64,000 nucleotides of DNA from Prionace glauca (GCA_037974335.1 CM075760.1:27627902-27691901), one strand, 5' to 3'; shown: positions 19,773-30,909, counted from the stretch's first letter. The notes: generated by a model not told the origin, from the sequence alone. Made by a program: numbers and translations.

Positions 19773-20985
19773 GGATGGTTCTTTTGGCAAGTGATGTGCC
19801 ACAGGAATCACTGCTGGGAATTGAACTGTTTACAATTTATAGGAATGACTTTGAAGGGATTGCAGCGATGATTACCAAATTTGATGATCACACAAGATAA
19901 ACCGTAGAAGCATTGAATCTGTACAGTGGAGAAAGAGGCCATTTAGCCCATAAGGTCTGCTCTGACTTTCCAAAGAAGCATCTTACTCAGGCCCAACACC
20001 AATCCTATCCCAATAATGTCATGCATTTTATCATGGTTAGTCTATCTAACCTACACATCTTTGGACACTAAGTATTGCCAATCTACTTTAAGCAGGGAAA
20101 TAAGTCATAAAGATGACATAAGAAACTACAATATATATAGATAGGATAAGTGAGTGGGCAAAAAACTGGTAAATGCTGTAGAATTGGGCAATTGTGAAAT
20201 GTCCGCTTTGGCAGGAAGAATAGAAGGTAGATTTGTCTAAATGGTGAGAGATTACAGAGCTCTGAGGTGCAGAGAGACCTTTGTGTCCTAGTGCATGAAT
20301 CACAGAAGGCTCTTATACAGGCAGGGCAAGTAACTAGGAAATGGTAACCATGTTACCATTTATTGTGAGGGAGTTGATTGCAAAAGTAGCAAGGTTATGC
20401 TTCAGTTGTGCAGGGCATTGGTAAGACCACTTTTGGAGTATCGTGTACAGTATTGGTTTCATTTTTAAATGAAGGATGACAATATGTTGGAAGCAGTTCA
20501 GAGAAGGTTTACCAGACTAATAGCAGCAATGGGTGTATTGTCCTGTAAGGAAAGGTTGAACACACTTGGCTTGTATCCACTGGAGTTTAGAATACCAAGA
20601 GGAAATTTGACTAAACCATATTAAGATCCTGAAATGTCTTGACAAGGTGGTTGTGAAGATGTTGTTTCCTTCTCTGAGAAAACTTAGAACTAGGGGTCAC
20701 TGTTTAAAAATCAGTGGTTGCCCATGTAAAACTAAGGTCAGGAGAAATTCTTTCACTCAGAGGATTGTGAGTCTTTGAAACTCTCTTTCTGAAAAAGTAG
20801 TGGAAGCAGACTCTGTGAATATTTTTAAGGCAGAGGTGGATAGATTCTTGGTAAGCGAGGGGGTGATAGATTATCAGAGGTAAGTATGATGTAGATTTGA
20901 GGTTACCATCAAATCAGCCACAGTCTTAATAAATGGTGGAGGGGCTGAATGGCCTACTTCAGCTCCTTGTTCATATGTTCATAAA
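19773..20985 (+). mobile_element. Old CR1-like LINE RT to 3' end (plus)
   Basis: The plus strand has decayed GTGCCACAGGAATCACTGCT (PQ.SLL), CCAAATTTGATGATCACACA (KF.DD.T), TTGTGCAGGGCATTGGTAAG (QLCRALVR) and TTCTTTCACTCAGAGGATTG (FFTQRIV), ending TTCATATGTTCATA. It is interrupted at 19900-20088 by a minus-strand SINE piece. The same old subfamily occurs at 9386 and 28970. Confidence 0.75.
19900..20088 (-). mobile_element. tRNA-SINE 3' part (minus) inserted in old CR1
   Basis: AATCTGTACAGTGGAGAAAG, AGGCCATTTAGCCCATAAGG and CTACACATCTTTGGACACTA are the reverse complement of the SINE 3' body. LINE homology resumes on both sides. Confidence 0.65.
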
Positions 20986-21175
20986 AAACATTCTGTTTAG
21001 TTAAGTACATTCCCTTTCTTTGGTGAGGACTTTGCTGCCAATTTTAGCTTATTTTAGTTTGATTGGATCACATATTTGGAAGAACAGAGGGTGGGAATGT
21101 TGTACAGAAACTAGGTTCTGTTCTGGATTTCTGTCCTGGTCTGAGTGATACTGACACTGTCAATTCTTTTTACAG

Positions 21176-22040
21176 GGGATTAGTAGGAGATGATCTGAAG
21201 ACAGGAAAACATTTCTTTGCGATCAGTCAAAATCAATGAATTCATCAAGAGCTAAATATCATCAACCTTTCACGGTGGAGGGAGAAATATGTCTCTCTGT
21301 TCTGTCTGTTGGGAAAGATTCAATCATCGATGCGACTGGAAAAGCACCAAGACATACACACACCCAAGTGAGAGTGTTCCAGTGAACTGACTGTGGAAAG
21401 AGTTTTAACCAGTTACACAGTCTGAAAAAAAAATCAGACCATTCCCAGTGGTGAGAAACCATACGGGTATTCCATGTTTGGACAAGGCTTTAACTGATCA
21501 TCCATTCTGGAGAGACATAAGGATTCCAGCACTATGGATAAACCATGGAAATGTGGGCACTGTGGGAAGGGATTCAGTTACCCATCCCAGCTGGAAACCC
21601 ATCGACGCAGTCACACTGGAGAGAGACCGTTCGCTTGCTTCACATGTGGGAAGGCATTCACAAAATCATCCAGCCTCGGGTCACATCAGAGAGTTCACAG
21701 TGACAAGAGACCTTATAAATGCTTTTACTGTGGGGATTGCTTTAAAACCTCTCCAGATCTAATGAAACACCAGCTTGTTCACACTGACAAGAGACCATTC
21801 AGCTGTCCTCACTGTGAAAAGAGATTCAGACAATCGTCTCATCTTATCCAACACCAGCGAGTTCACACTGGGGAAAGAATGTTCCGGTGCTCTGTGTGTG
21901 GGAAGCAGTTCACTCAATCATCCAATCTCCAGACACACCAACACACTCACAGCGGGGAAAGGCCATTCACCTGCTCTGAGTGTGGGAAGGGATTCAATCG
22001 GTCATCCAATCTGCTGAGACACCAGCAAGTTCATGTGTAA
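21176..22040 (+). CDS. C2H2 zinc-finger gene C (six fingers), last exon
   Basis: The acceptor is TTCTTTTTACAG (21164-21175). The first 350 bp of the exon carry a decayed leader, including a pseudo-finger with TGA at 21383-21385. The usable frame starts with ATG at 21534 (MDKPWKCG) and runs 168 codons to 22040. It has six consecutive C2H2 fingers with TGEKP-like linkers, beginning [20 protein letters not shown] and ending [15 protein letters not shown]. Linkers 2 and 3 are unusual (SDKRPYK, TDKRPFS). All Cys and His ligands are present. It is probably a nuclear DNA-binding factor. No KRAB, SCAN or BTB exon is visible. The likely promoter is at 18.8-19.15 kb. An upstream exon could supply a different start. 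Confidence 0.8.
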
Positions 22041-22084
22041 CTGCAGGGGTTGAATGCTGTTGTTAATCACATCCATTTTTAATT

Positions 22085-22291
22085 TCAACTGTAACTGGAC
22101 AGGAGTTTGATGTTCTTCACAGGGCAGGTGGTGTGCCAGAACTTCTCACGTGGCAGTTTGTGGAGAACATCTCAAACCTGAACAATCATATCTGTGGTGA
22201 GTGTCTGCAGTTGCTGGAATCTGTGTTCAGGGTCATTGAGCTGGAGTCTGAGCTGCTGTCATTGTGGGGCATCAAAGAGGGGAAAAGTCAC
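22085..22291 (+). mobile_element. CR1 ORF1 N-terminal remnant (plus)
   Basis: Encodes pieces of the ORF1 start (TGQVVCQNFS, compare GQVMCHSC at 27412) and VIELESELLSLWGIKEGKS, compare [18 protein letters not shown] at 28175. It is interrupted or followed by the CR1-I copy starting near 22292. Confidence 0.6.
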
Positions 22292-24241
22292 CTGGATTCA
22301 GGGAACTAGGAGAGGTTAAGGATCTTGAAGAATATAAGGACTGTAGAAAGGAGGTTAAAAGGGAAATTAGGAGAGCCAGAAGGGGTCATGAGAAGACCTT
22401 GGCGGGTAAGATTAAGGAAAATCCCAAGGCCTTCTATAAGTATGTGAAAGGTAAAAGGGTGAGAAAGGAAAGGATAGGACCTATAAAAGATGAAGGGGGA
22501 AAGGTCTGTGTAGAACCAGAAGAAATGGCGGAGGTGCTTAATGAGTACTTTGCATCAGTATTCACAGTGGAAGCTGATTTGGGAGATCTTGCTATGGACT
22601 TGCAGCAGGTGGAAAAGATTGAGTAAGTGGACATTAAGGAGGAGGATGTGTTAGAACTTTTGAATTCTATCAAGGTAGATCAGTCGCCGGGACCAGATGG
22701 GATGTACCCCAGGATACTGTGGGAGGCCAGGGAAGTGATTGCAGAGCCCTTGGCGATGATCTTTGCGTCGTCAATGGAGACGGGAGAGGTTCCGGAAGAT
22801 TGGAGGATTGCGGATGTAGTCCCTATTTTCAAGAAAGGGAACAGGGATAGCCCGGGAAATTACCGCCCGGTGAGTCTGACCTCAGTGGTTGGTAAGCTGA
22901 TGGAGAGGCTTCTGAGGGACAAGATTTACGAGCATTTGGAGAGGTTTGACATGATCAGGAATAGTCAGCATGGATTTGTCAAGGGCAGGTCGTGCCTTAC
23001 GAGCCTAGTTGAGTTCTTCGATAATGTGACTGAACACATTGACGAAGGAAGTGCCGTGGACGTAGTGTACATGGACTTCAGCAAGGCTTTTGATAAGGTC
23101 CCCCATGCAAGATTTCTTGAGAAGGTAAGAGGGCATGGGATCCAAGGGCCTTTGGCCTTGTGGATCCAGAACTGGCTTGCCTGCAGAAGGCAGAGAGTGG
23201 TTGTGGATGGGTCTTTTTCGGAATGGAGATCAGTCACCAGTGGGGTGCCCCAGGGATCTGTTCTGGGACCCTTGTTGTTTGTCATTTTCATAAATGACCT
23301 GGATGAGGAAGTGCAGGGATGGGTTAGCAAGTTCGCTGATGACACGAAGGTCGGCGGTGTTGTGGATGGTCTGGAAGGATGTCAAAAGTTGCAGCAGGAC
23401 ATAGATAGGATGCAGGAATGGGCGGAGAAGTGGCAGATGGACTTCAACGCGGATAAATGTGTAGTAGTCCATTTCGGCAGAACCAACGGGATGAACGAGT
23501 ACACTATTAAGGGCAGGGGTCTTAGTAGCGTTGAAGAGCAGAAGGATCTCGGGGTCCGGGTTCACAGGACTCTTAAATCGGCCTCGCAGGTGGAGGAGGT
23601 GGTCAAGAAGGCGTATGGTGTACTGGCCTTCATTAATCGAGGGATTGAGTTTAGGAGTCGGGAGGTAATGCTGCAACTTTACAGGACCCTCGTCAGGCCT
23701 CATTTGGAGTACTGTGCGCAGTTCTGGTCGCCTCACTATAGGAAAGACGTAGAAGCTATTGAAAGGGTGCAGAGGAGATTTACAAGGATGTTGCCTGGAC
23801 TGGGAGGCATGCCTTATGAAGATAGGTTGAGGGAGCTGGGACTCTTTTCCCTGGAGAGGCGAAGGTTGAGAGGCGACCTGATAGAAGTTTATAAAATGTT
23901 GAGAGGAATAGATAGGGTGGACTCTCAGAGGCTATTTCCCCGGGTTGAAATGGTCGCTACGAGAGGACACAGATTTAAGATGCGGGGAGGGAAGTACAGA
24001 GGTGATGTTAGGGGTAAGTTTTTCACTCAGAGGGTGGTGAGTGATTGGAATCGGCTGCCGTCGTCGGTGGTGGAGGCGAACTCGCTGGGGTCTTTTAAAA
24101 GACTTCTGGATGAGTATATGGGGTTTAATGGGATTGGGGGTTATAGATAGGTCTATAGATTGGTGGGGTTGATGCGATCGGCACAACTCGAGGGCCGAAG
24201 GGCCTGTTTGTGCTGTAATATTCTATGTTCTATGTTCTATG
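22292..24241 (+). mobile_element. CR1-I LINE, ORF2 3' two-thirds, well preserved (plus)
   Basis: ORF2 is open from before 22300 to 24150 except for one in-frame TAA at 22624-22626, giving pieces of 120 and 507 codons in the same frame. Reverse-transcriptase blocks are intact: DQSPGPDGMYPRIL, NYRPVSLTSVVGKLMERLL, VVYMDFSKAFDKVPH, TSGVPQGSVLGPLLF and the catalytic KFADDTKVGG. The C-terminal LYRTLVRPHLEYCAQFW and [14 protein letters not shown] blocks follow. The 3' UTR ends in TTCTATG tandem repeats, the CR1 hallmark. The endonuclease and ORF1 are missing (5' truncation near 22292). It is the best-preserved copy of its subfamily here. Confidence 0.93.
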
Positions 24242-25005
24242 ACACATTCCTCTCCAAGGTTCAGTAGCTATTTATAGTTAATCAATGGTTAGGATATATC
24301 AGAATATGTAAAACAGATCAGTTTTTTTGTCTGTGTCTCATTGGAGCCGATTACAATGACACAGTGTGAAGGAGATTTGGTTACTATTAATTACAGCTTT
24401 TCAAGCTCAGTTTATTCATATTCCTTACAGCTGTACCATCAGGTCAAGGATGAAGCTCCCAACTTCTTGATCTACATCCCTAATTACGGGAGAGTTTTCT
24501 GAACAGAGGGTGTAGGGACTCAATTTTCTGCATCACTCGACAGTTCGAAAAGTAAAGAACCATCTGTTGTCTGACAGTATGGTGAATTACTGCGGGCTGA
24601 GACACAGTGACAGGAACCAGAGGGAATCGTGTACAAAAATGAAACAATGTGAATGAAGTGGTGCTCTGTGCAGGGAGGTATGCTGAGTTGAATAGTTTAT
24701 TGAAAATAGTATCCAGACTTTGTGTCTACAAGACAGCTCCCATTGACTTCAGTTAGAGAAGTCAGATTCCATTCACTTCCTATGTATTTTCCTGCTCTAT
24801 TTGATATGTCAGTGACAAAATCTTCCCTTTGTGTGTCCTCAGTGGAAGGTTCAGCCTGATTTGTGAGAGTGAGCAAAATAAACTGAATTTATATTCAATA
24901 CCTGTATTCTTTCCTTATGACGACTTATTTCAAATTAGTTAAAGATCAAATTGTCTCTCATCAACGAGATCACTGCCATTATATCATTGGCATCACTGAA
25001 ATTGT
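24242..25005. other. No gene recognised
   Basis: AT-rich sequence downstream of the CR1 tail, with no finger, LINE or SINE block that I can identify. A polypyrimidine-AG near 24428 (TATTCCTTACAG) looks like an acceptor, but no supporting exon frame follows. Confidence 0.4.
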
Positions 25006-25009
25006 GATT

Positions 25010-25312
25010 CTAATCAACCTTGGCACAGTGGTTACGGCGCGACTGCCTCACAGCACCAGGGATCCGGGTTTGATTCCCAGCTTGGGTCTCTGTGCGGCGT
25101 CTGCACATTCTCTCCATGTCTGCATGGGTTTCCTCTGAGTGCTCCGGTTTCCTCTCTCAGTCTGTTAAATATGATGGTCAAGTGCATGGTTATGCTAAAT
25201 TCTCCCTCAGTGCACCCAAACAGGTGCCGGACTGTGAGAACGGGGGGATTTTCACAGTAACTTCATTGCAGTGTTAATGAAAGCTGATTTGTGACTAATA
25301 TAAACTTTACTT
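25010..25312 (+). mobile_element. tRNA-derived SINE, full length (plus)
   Basis: Head GGCACAGTGGTTACGGCGCG, B box GGGTTTGATTCC, body TCTGCACATTCTCTCCATG and tail GTTAATGAAAGCTGATTTGT, followed by a short CTTTACTTTTA end. Confidence 0.88.
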
Positions 25313-25639
25313 TTACTAATATATGCAAATTGTCCATCCTTCAGTTCTCATGCCTGGAGGAAGCCACAATATTATATTGTTTTATCCATTGTAACTTGGC
25401 TGGAAGAGTCAGCCCTTTGAGGCAGAATGTAAAATCCTGCAGAAATGTGAAATAAAAACAGAAAATGATGGATAACATCAGCAGGTGTGGCAGTATCTGT
25501 GGAGAAACATTGGATTGGTTTCGGTTGCAGATTGAGAAGGATAGTCTGTTAGGTTTTATTAACGTTTAATACGGTGTAAGACGTTTTCGTGAGGAATTAA
25601 GGAAGCAGTATTTTAAATCTCTGATATGGAGTGGTGTTC

Positions 25640-26062
25640 ATCTTTGTGCAGGGCAGAGGAGCTGCATTTAGCCGGAGAGTGGATCGAGTTGGAGCCGATG
25701 TGCCCCTAATAAAGATGGTGGTGCTGTGGGGGCGGGGCAATTGGCGGTGCCCGCAGAACGCTGAAGCTGTTGGGACCGCACATGCGCATTGCAGCGATAT
25801 GGTCTGTTGACGGAAACGTGCGGGTTCTTCCCCGGATGGGAATCCGATTTGAAAGTGGGGGATGGGTAGTTGCTGGGTTGCCATGGCTGCAGGGGCGGGG
25901 CTTACCAACCGCGCGCGCTGGCACAAGTGAACTCTCGAGCTTAACCTGAGCGGCAGCAGCAGGAGCGGAGGCCGCGCGGGGAGCCGGGGACTCGAGTAGG
26001 AGGCAAGCCGGGCCAGCCCGCCTCTCCCGCGGGGAGGCCACCGCACCCTGACCCGGGGGATG
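25640..26062 (+). promoter_or_regulatory. CpG-rich promoter of EMC4
   Basis: GC- and CpG-dense DNA covering EMC4 exon 1, with an NRF1-like ACATGCGCAT (25780-25789) and GC boxes (GGGGGCGGGG near 25730; GGGGCGGGGC near 25892). It follows AT-rich DNA and ends in intron 1. Confidence 0.6.
25883..25995 (+). CDS. EMC4: EMC4 exon 1
   Basis: Begins ATGGCTGCAGGGGCG ([15 protein letters not shown]), aligning with human MTAQGGLVANRGRRFK. The TGA at 25928-25930 follows, then [11 protein letters not shown] in the same frame, aligning with AIELSGPGGG. The donor GTAGGA starts at 25996. Phase 2 matches exon 2. Confidence 0.65.
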
Positions 26063-29000
26063 TGACACCAACCCAAAACTTCCCAACACCGGGTTTTTCA
26101 CGCCTCTTTTACTCGTCGCCAAGCTTCTCAGAACAAAGCAGCCCCTCAAATTCCCCAGAAACCACTCAGACCCAACTTGACATTGTTTCCCCAGGTCATG
26201 ACCCTGAGATGCCATCTTGGTTTCAGCCCCTCCACCTGATCAGGTGCCAACTGCGTTGATGGTTGGCAGAACGATTGCTCATTTCCAGGGCTGGGTGCTG
26301 CACTAGATCTCTCTTAATGTCCCATGGTGTTTGTTTTCAATTTGGTACATCTGGTAATTTGTCACTATTGATCCTTAATGGAGGGTAAAGGGATTGGCAC
26401 CCTGATTATCAATTGACACTAATCCACTTCTGCCATCCTCCATTCCCATGGTACTTTGGTACACACAATGGTAGTGTGTGTCTGAGATTTGCCCCAGCTT
26501 TTGTTCATGCTGGCAATATTGCCACCATGTTGGTATCCTCAATAGAGAGACTCTCTTTAAAAATGGTCTTGAAAGAGTGACCAATTTGTGTTTTCTGTTT
26601 CTCACAGGAGCCGTAATCAACAGTGTGGCCACAGAGACTCCATGTGCCCAGTCGCCTATTCAGACAAACAGTTACCTGACATCTGTGTCCAAGAAACAGA
26701 CCGGATCCTGGTCGAGAAAGTAAGTTGGATTTGAAGTGTCCTTGGTGTGTGGCTGACAATGCCTGGTTTGCCGTGGTGGTGAAGTGCCTTCGTGAACCAC
26801 AGCAGCCTGTTAGATAAAGGGGCTTATTGTGTTATCTAGGCCTGGGTATAAGATCAGTATGTGACCTCCCCAAATTGATTCCCTTTTCTGATACCCTGCT
26901 TGCTTTCTGTTTTCAGCGCTGCTGGGACATCGCCTTGGGCCCACTGAAACAGCTGCCCATGAATCTGTTCATCATGTACATGGCTGGCAACACCATCTCC
27001 ATCCTCCCTATCATGATGGTATGCATGATGGCCTGGAGACCCATACAGGCCCTGATCTCCATGTCAGCAATTGAATGTATTGAATGTACTGCTCAGAAAC
27101 AGCGTTGAATCGACATCACTTGAGCTGCTTAAAGTAGAGTTCTGGGAGTTGAGTAATTGAGGGAGTTAGGGAAGGAAAGAAAAGAGGTGCTGCTTTGCTT
27201 TCTAATTTTCTCAGGCTTTTAATGATCTTAATCTTCCACAGGAGAAGAAGCAACTAGATTTTTGGTGAGAATCTGCTAAATGACTAAGGTTTATTCTGTT
27301 CCGAAGGATCAAAATAGTATAGCAACAGGTGGTAAGGTTAATAAAATACTTAAATACAAAAATGAAATGTACCATTGGATAAAATAAATAGTTTATTAGT
27401 ACATATTAAAGATGGGAGGACAGGTGATGTGTCACAGCTGCAACATTTGGGAGTTCCTCAGTGTCAGTTTGATCCAAGGCAAACCCATCTTTCATAGAAT
27501 CATGGAGGTTTACAGCAAGGAAATGGACCCTTTGGCCCAACTTGTCCATGCTGCCCTTTCTTTTCTCAAGTCCCTGAGCTAGTCACAATTGCCCGCATTT
27601 GGCCCATATCCCTCTATACCCATCTTACCCATGTAACTGAGTAAACATTTTTTAAAAGACAAAATTGTACCCACTTCCACTACTACCTCTGGCAGCTTGT
27701 TCCAGACACTCACCACTCTCTGTGTGAAAAAATTGCCCCTCTGGACCTTTGTGTCTTCCCCTCTCACCTTAAACCTATGCCCTCTAGTTTTAGGCTCTCC
27801 TACCTTTGGGAAAAGATATTGATCTATGCTGCTCATTATTTATGGACCTCTATAAGATGACCCTTCAGCCTCTTAAGCTCCAGAGAAAAAAGTTCTGGTC
27901 TATCCAGCCTCTCCTTACAACTCAAACCATCATGACCTGGTAGTATCCTAGTAAATCTCTTCTGCACTCTTTCTAGCTTAATAATTTCCTTTCTATAATA
28001 GGGTGACCAGGACTGTACATAGTATTCCTAGCCTCCCATTGTGTCCTGGAATCCATTTCATCAGGTCCTGGGGACTTATCTATATTGATGCGCTTTCAGA
28101 CTTCCAGCACCACTTTCTCTGAAATATGTACTGAGTCTGCCGTAAGTGTTAGAAGTTTGAGCAGCTTCGATTCAGTCTATGAGCTGGAGGCTCAACTGCC
28201 GATACTACAATGCATCAGGGAGGGGGAAAATTACCTGGATTTTTTGTTCCAGTAGACAGTCACACCTCTTGGGACAGAGACTGCTAATTTGTTCACTGGT
28301 CAGGGACAGGGGATTGACTGTGAGTGAGGCAGGTAAGGGGATTCAGAGGGCAAGAATCTTAGCCTTCTCAATTCTCCAACTGGTTTGAGATTTCCTCAGC
28401 TTGTTTGGGCTGCAGAGTGGGTGAGCAAACTGACCTTGGCACCATGGTTCTGGAAGCCATTCAAGTTGGAGGAGAGAAAAGAAATATAGGGGTAATATGG
28501 GATGGTTTAGTCAGAGGGATTCACACTGTTCTGTGCAGCAAAGAGCATGAGTCTCGGTGGCTGTGTTACTTGCCTTGCGCCAGGGTTCAAGACATCTGCT
28601 CAGGGCTGAAGAGGAAATTACAGTATTGTATCAGATCTACAGCTCAAAAGCAGCTGCACAGGGGGAGGACCTAGTCATTTTGGTCCATGTAGCTACCAGT
28701 GACATAGGCAGGACAAAGAAGGAGGTTTTGCATGGCTACTATGAGGACCTAGGTACCAAATTAAGAAGCAGGATCTCAAAGTTCATAATCTGGATTATTA
28801 CCTGAACCACTTGCTAAATGACTTAGGACAAATCAGATCAGAGAGTTGAATGAGTGACTCAAAGATTGGTGTGGGAGGTGGATTCTGGTTCATGGGGCAC
28901 TGACACCAGCACTGGGGAAAACATTTAAAACCAAATAGTGGACAGAGAATCAAATTTGTGGCAAGGAATCAAAAATTTATAGAAATAACTGGATGAAGAG

Positions 29001-30907
29001 ATGGTTGGCAAATTTGCTGATGACACAAAGATAGATGAGAAAGTAAGTTGTAACAAGGATATACGGGGGCGGGTTCAAAAAGACAGAAAGGTTAAGTGAG
29101 TGGGCAAATATCGGGTAATTGGATAGAATGTGGGCAAATGGGAAATTGACCATTTCGGCAGGAAGAATGAAAAAGAAGCATTTTGTCTGAACGATGAGAG
29201 ATTCCGAGGCATTCTGGGTGTTTTATTACATAAATCACAAAAGGCTAATATGGAGGTACAGCAAGTAATTGGGATAAGGGAATGTTATCATTCATTGTGA
29301 AGGGAATTAAATACAGAATTAGGGAGGTTCTGCTTCAGTTGTACAGATCACTAGTGAGACCACATCTGAGGACTGTGTACAGTATTTATCTCCTTGATTA
29401 AGGAAGGGTGTAAGTATGCTGGAGACAGTTCAGGAAAGGTTTACCAATATCTGAAATGGACAAGCTGTGTTATGAGGAAAAGTTGGACAGGCTAAGCATT
29501 CTATCTGCTGGAACTAAGAAGAATAAGTGGCGACTTGAGCCTGTGGGGCCTTGACAGGATGGAGGTAGAGAAGACGTTTCCTCTTGTGGGATAATCTAAA
29601 ACTAGGGATCATGGTTTAAAATTAAAGGGTCACCCATTTAAAACAGGGATGAGGAGAATTTTTTTTCTGAGTGCCGTGAGTTTTTGGGACTTTCTTCCTG
29701 AAAAGCAGGTGGAAGCAGAGCCTTTGATAGTTTTAAGGCAGAGGTGGTTAGATTTTTGGTACACAGAGGCTTGGGGTGAGTGATATGTAATTGGGAGTCA
29801 ATGGGATGAAGATTTGAGGTTACTATCAGATCAGAGACTAAAGGGCCGTTCTGCTCAATCTCTCCTCGTTGACAGTCCTGTCATCCCAGGAAACAGTCCA
29901 GTGAACCTGTGTTAGTCTCCCTTTGGGCAGTTCTCTGGATAAGGAGACCCAAATTCTGCTGAGTGTTCCAAGTGTGGTTTCACCAAAACTCGATACAATT
30001 GCAGAAAGATTTCCTCATTCTGAAACTCCATCTGTAGAGATAAAGGCTAATAGACCACCTGGATCCTAATTTCCTGCTGTGCCTATGTGCTGACTCTCTA
30101 TGATTTGAGGACAATGATTCCCAATTCTCTCTGAATGTTTCTCATTCTCTGACCTTCCTACTTTTCCATTCTTGCTCTCAGTCTTTAGGGTCCTGGGGAA
30201 TTCGAGTCAGCATTGGCTGCAGCCTCTGGTCAACTTCATCGGCAACCTGCTGGGGTTGGCTCTGGCCATCTACAAGTGCCAGGCGATGGGGCTACTGCCC
30301 ACACACACCTCTGGCTGGCTGGCATTCATCCAGCCACCCAAGGTGAGATCCACACTCGGTCTGTGATGGGGAACCAGGAAAATAGGAAGAGGAAACCATT
30401 CAGGGCTGTGGAGCTTGAGAGGAGAAGTAGATTGGGCCCAGTTTGTTTTAATTCATTCATTACCCATCTCTAGTTGCCCTTGGAGAGCAGTTGAGAGTCA
30501 ACCACAGGAAATCTGCCACTCTTACCTGATGTGGCCTACATGTGACTCCAGAGCCATAGCAATATGGTTGATTCTCAACAGGCCTCGGGCAACTAGCGAT
30601 GGGCAATAAATGCTGGCCAGTCAGAGACGTCCATATCCCAGGATGAAGAAAAATAAATTTGACGAATGGGGGAGGAGTGCAGGGAAAGTGGAGATATCTT
30701 TGGGAATTGAGGGATAGTGGGAAGATTGTGGGGGAAAAGGGAAAATCTTCGGAAATTGAGGAATGGGGAGGAGTGTGGGGAAAGTGGAGATGAAGTTGAT
30801 GATGAATTGTGGAGCAGGCTCGACAGAAGCTATTCCCACTCCGATCCTTACTATCTTCTCCTTTCACACAGAGAATGGAGTACATGGGCGGGGGCCTGGT
30901 CCTGTGA
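25883..30907 (+). CDS. EMC4: EMC4, ER membrane protein complex subunit 4 (five exons)
   Basis: EMC4 is a small multipass subunit of the ER membrane complex, which inserts transmembrane segments into the ER. Five exons are recognisable: 25883-25995, 26608-26719, 26917-27070, 30182-30342 and 30872-30907. Phases agree at every junction, and the total is 576 nt (191 codons; the human protein is 183 aa). Diagnostic residues are [62 protein letters not shown] and [10 protein letters not shown] at the end. Two hydrophobic stretches (exons 3 and 4) fit membrane segments. Two oddities stand out. Codon 16 is TGA (25928-25930) where the human protein has Trp of KWAIEL, and the exon-3 donor is TT instead of GT (27071-27072). 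Either this is a decaying duplicate that kept its introns, or these are sequence errors, or nearby cryptic donors are used. Intron 3 is filled with CR1. Confidence 0.85.
26608..26719 (+). CDS. EMC4: EMC4 exon 2
   Basis: Acceptor TTTCTCACAG; encodes [20 protein letters not shown] and then the conserved [11 protein letters not shown]. Donor GTAAGT at 26720. Confidence 0.88.
26917..27070 (+). CDS. EMC4: EMC4 exon 3
   Basis: Acceptor TTCTGTTTTCAG; encodes [29 protein letters not shown] and [15 protein letters not shown]. The phase requires an end at 27070, but the next bases are TTGAAT. GT dinucleotides 5 and 14 bases downstream (27075 and 27084 region) are in phase and would add residues. Confidence 0.85.
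27405..27492 (+). mobile_element. CR1 ORF1 start, fragment (plus), in EMC4 intron 3
   Basis: ATG at 27412 opens [15 protein letters not shown], which matches the N-terminus of the intact ORF1 at 59995 (MEGHVMCGFCMMWEL), including the first CxxC. It is cut by the minus-strand CR1 at 27493 and resumes at 28141. Confidence 0.7.
27493..28140 (-). mobile_element. CR1-like LINE 3' end (minus) inserted in a plus CR1 ORF1
   Basis: Tail reverse complement CATAGAATCATGGAGGTTTA; the minus frame holds [19 protein letters not shown] and decayed upstream blocks. The last 110 bp (28030-28140) come from further upstream in ORF2 (the SPGPDE-like block), so there is an internal deletion. Same subfamily as 11423-12045. 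Confidence 0.8.
28141..28870 (+). mobile_element. CR1 ORF1 esterase region, decayed (plus)
   Basis: Frames encode [18 protein letters not shown] (coiled-coil part), [20 protein letters not shown] (the GDS nucleophile block, here decayed to WDG), [17 protein letters not shown] and [15 protein letters not shown]. These align with residues 131-195 of the intact ORF1 at 59096-59995. Stops and frameshifts interrupt it. It belongs with 27405-27492. Confidence 0.75.
28970..29852 (+). mobile_element. Old CR1-like LINE, RT to 3' end (plus)
   Basis: GGCAAATTTGCTGATGACAC (KFADDT), CACTAGTGAGACCACATCTG (LVRPHL), GGTTTACCAATATCTGAAAT and a decayed [12 protein letters not shown] region. This is probably the 3' part of the same element as 28141-28870, with the middle of ORF2 deleted. 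Confidence 0.7.
29853..30085 (-). mobile_element. LINE fragment (minus), old
   Basis: CTCAATCTCTCCTCGTTGAC, CCAAGTGTGGTTTCACCAAA and ACAATTGCAGAAAGATTTCC are the reverse complement of the 'LYRTLV.PH.E' stretch of CR1 ORF2. It sits tail-to-tail with the preceding plus element. Confidence 0.6.
30182..30342 (+). CDS. EMC4: EMC4 exon 4
   Basis: Acceptor TTCTTGCTCTCAG; encodes [20 protein letters not shown], then [18 protein letters not shown]. Donor GTGAGA at 30343. Confidence 0.9.
30470..30660 (+). mobile_element. Second SINE family, 3' half (plus)
   Basis: GCCACTCTTACCTGATGTGG, CTACATGTGACTCCAGAGCC, GGGCAATAAATGCTGGCCAG and an A-rich end. It lies in EMC4 intron 4. Confidence 0.75.
30872..30907 (+). 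CDS. EMC4: EMC4 exon 5 (C-terminus)
   Basis: Acceptor TCCTTTCACACAG; encodes [11 protein letters not shown] and the TGA stop, aligning with the human C-terminus RMEFSGGGLLL. Confidence 0.88.
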   Translation, partial: RMEYMGGGLVL

Positions 30908-30909
30908 TG

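Noticed and set aside
21383-21385. Selenocysteine at the TGA in the leader finger
   Set aside because: No SECIS-like element could be identified by eye, the downstream leader frame is broken in other paralogues, and a plain ancestral stop explains the pattern.
25597-26215. Minus frames of 159 and 169 codons over the EMC4 promoter
   Set aside because: GC-rich island on the antisense side of EMC4 exon 1; no domain and no conserved start.
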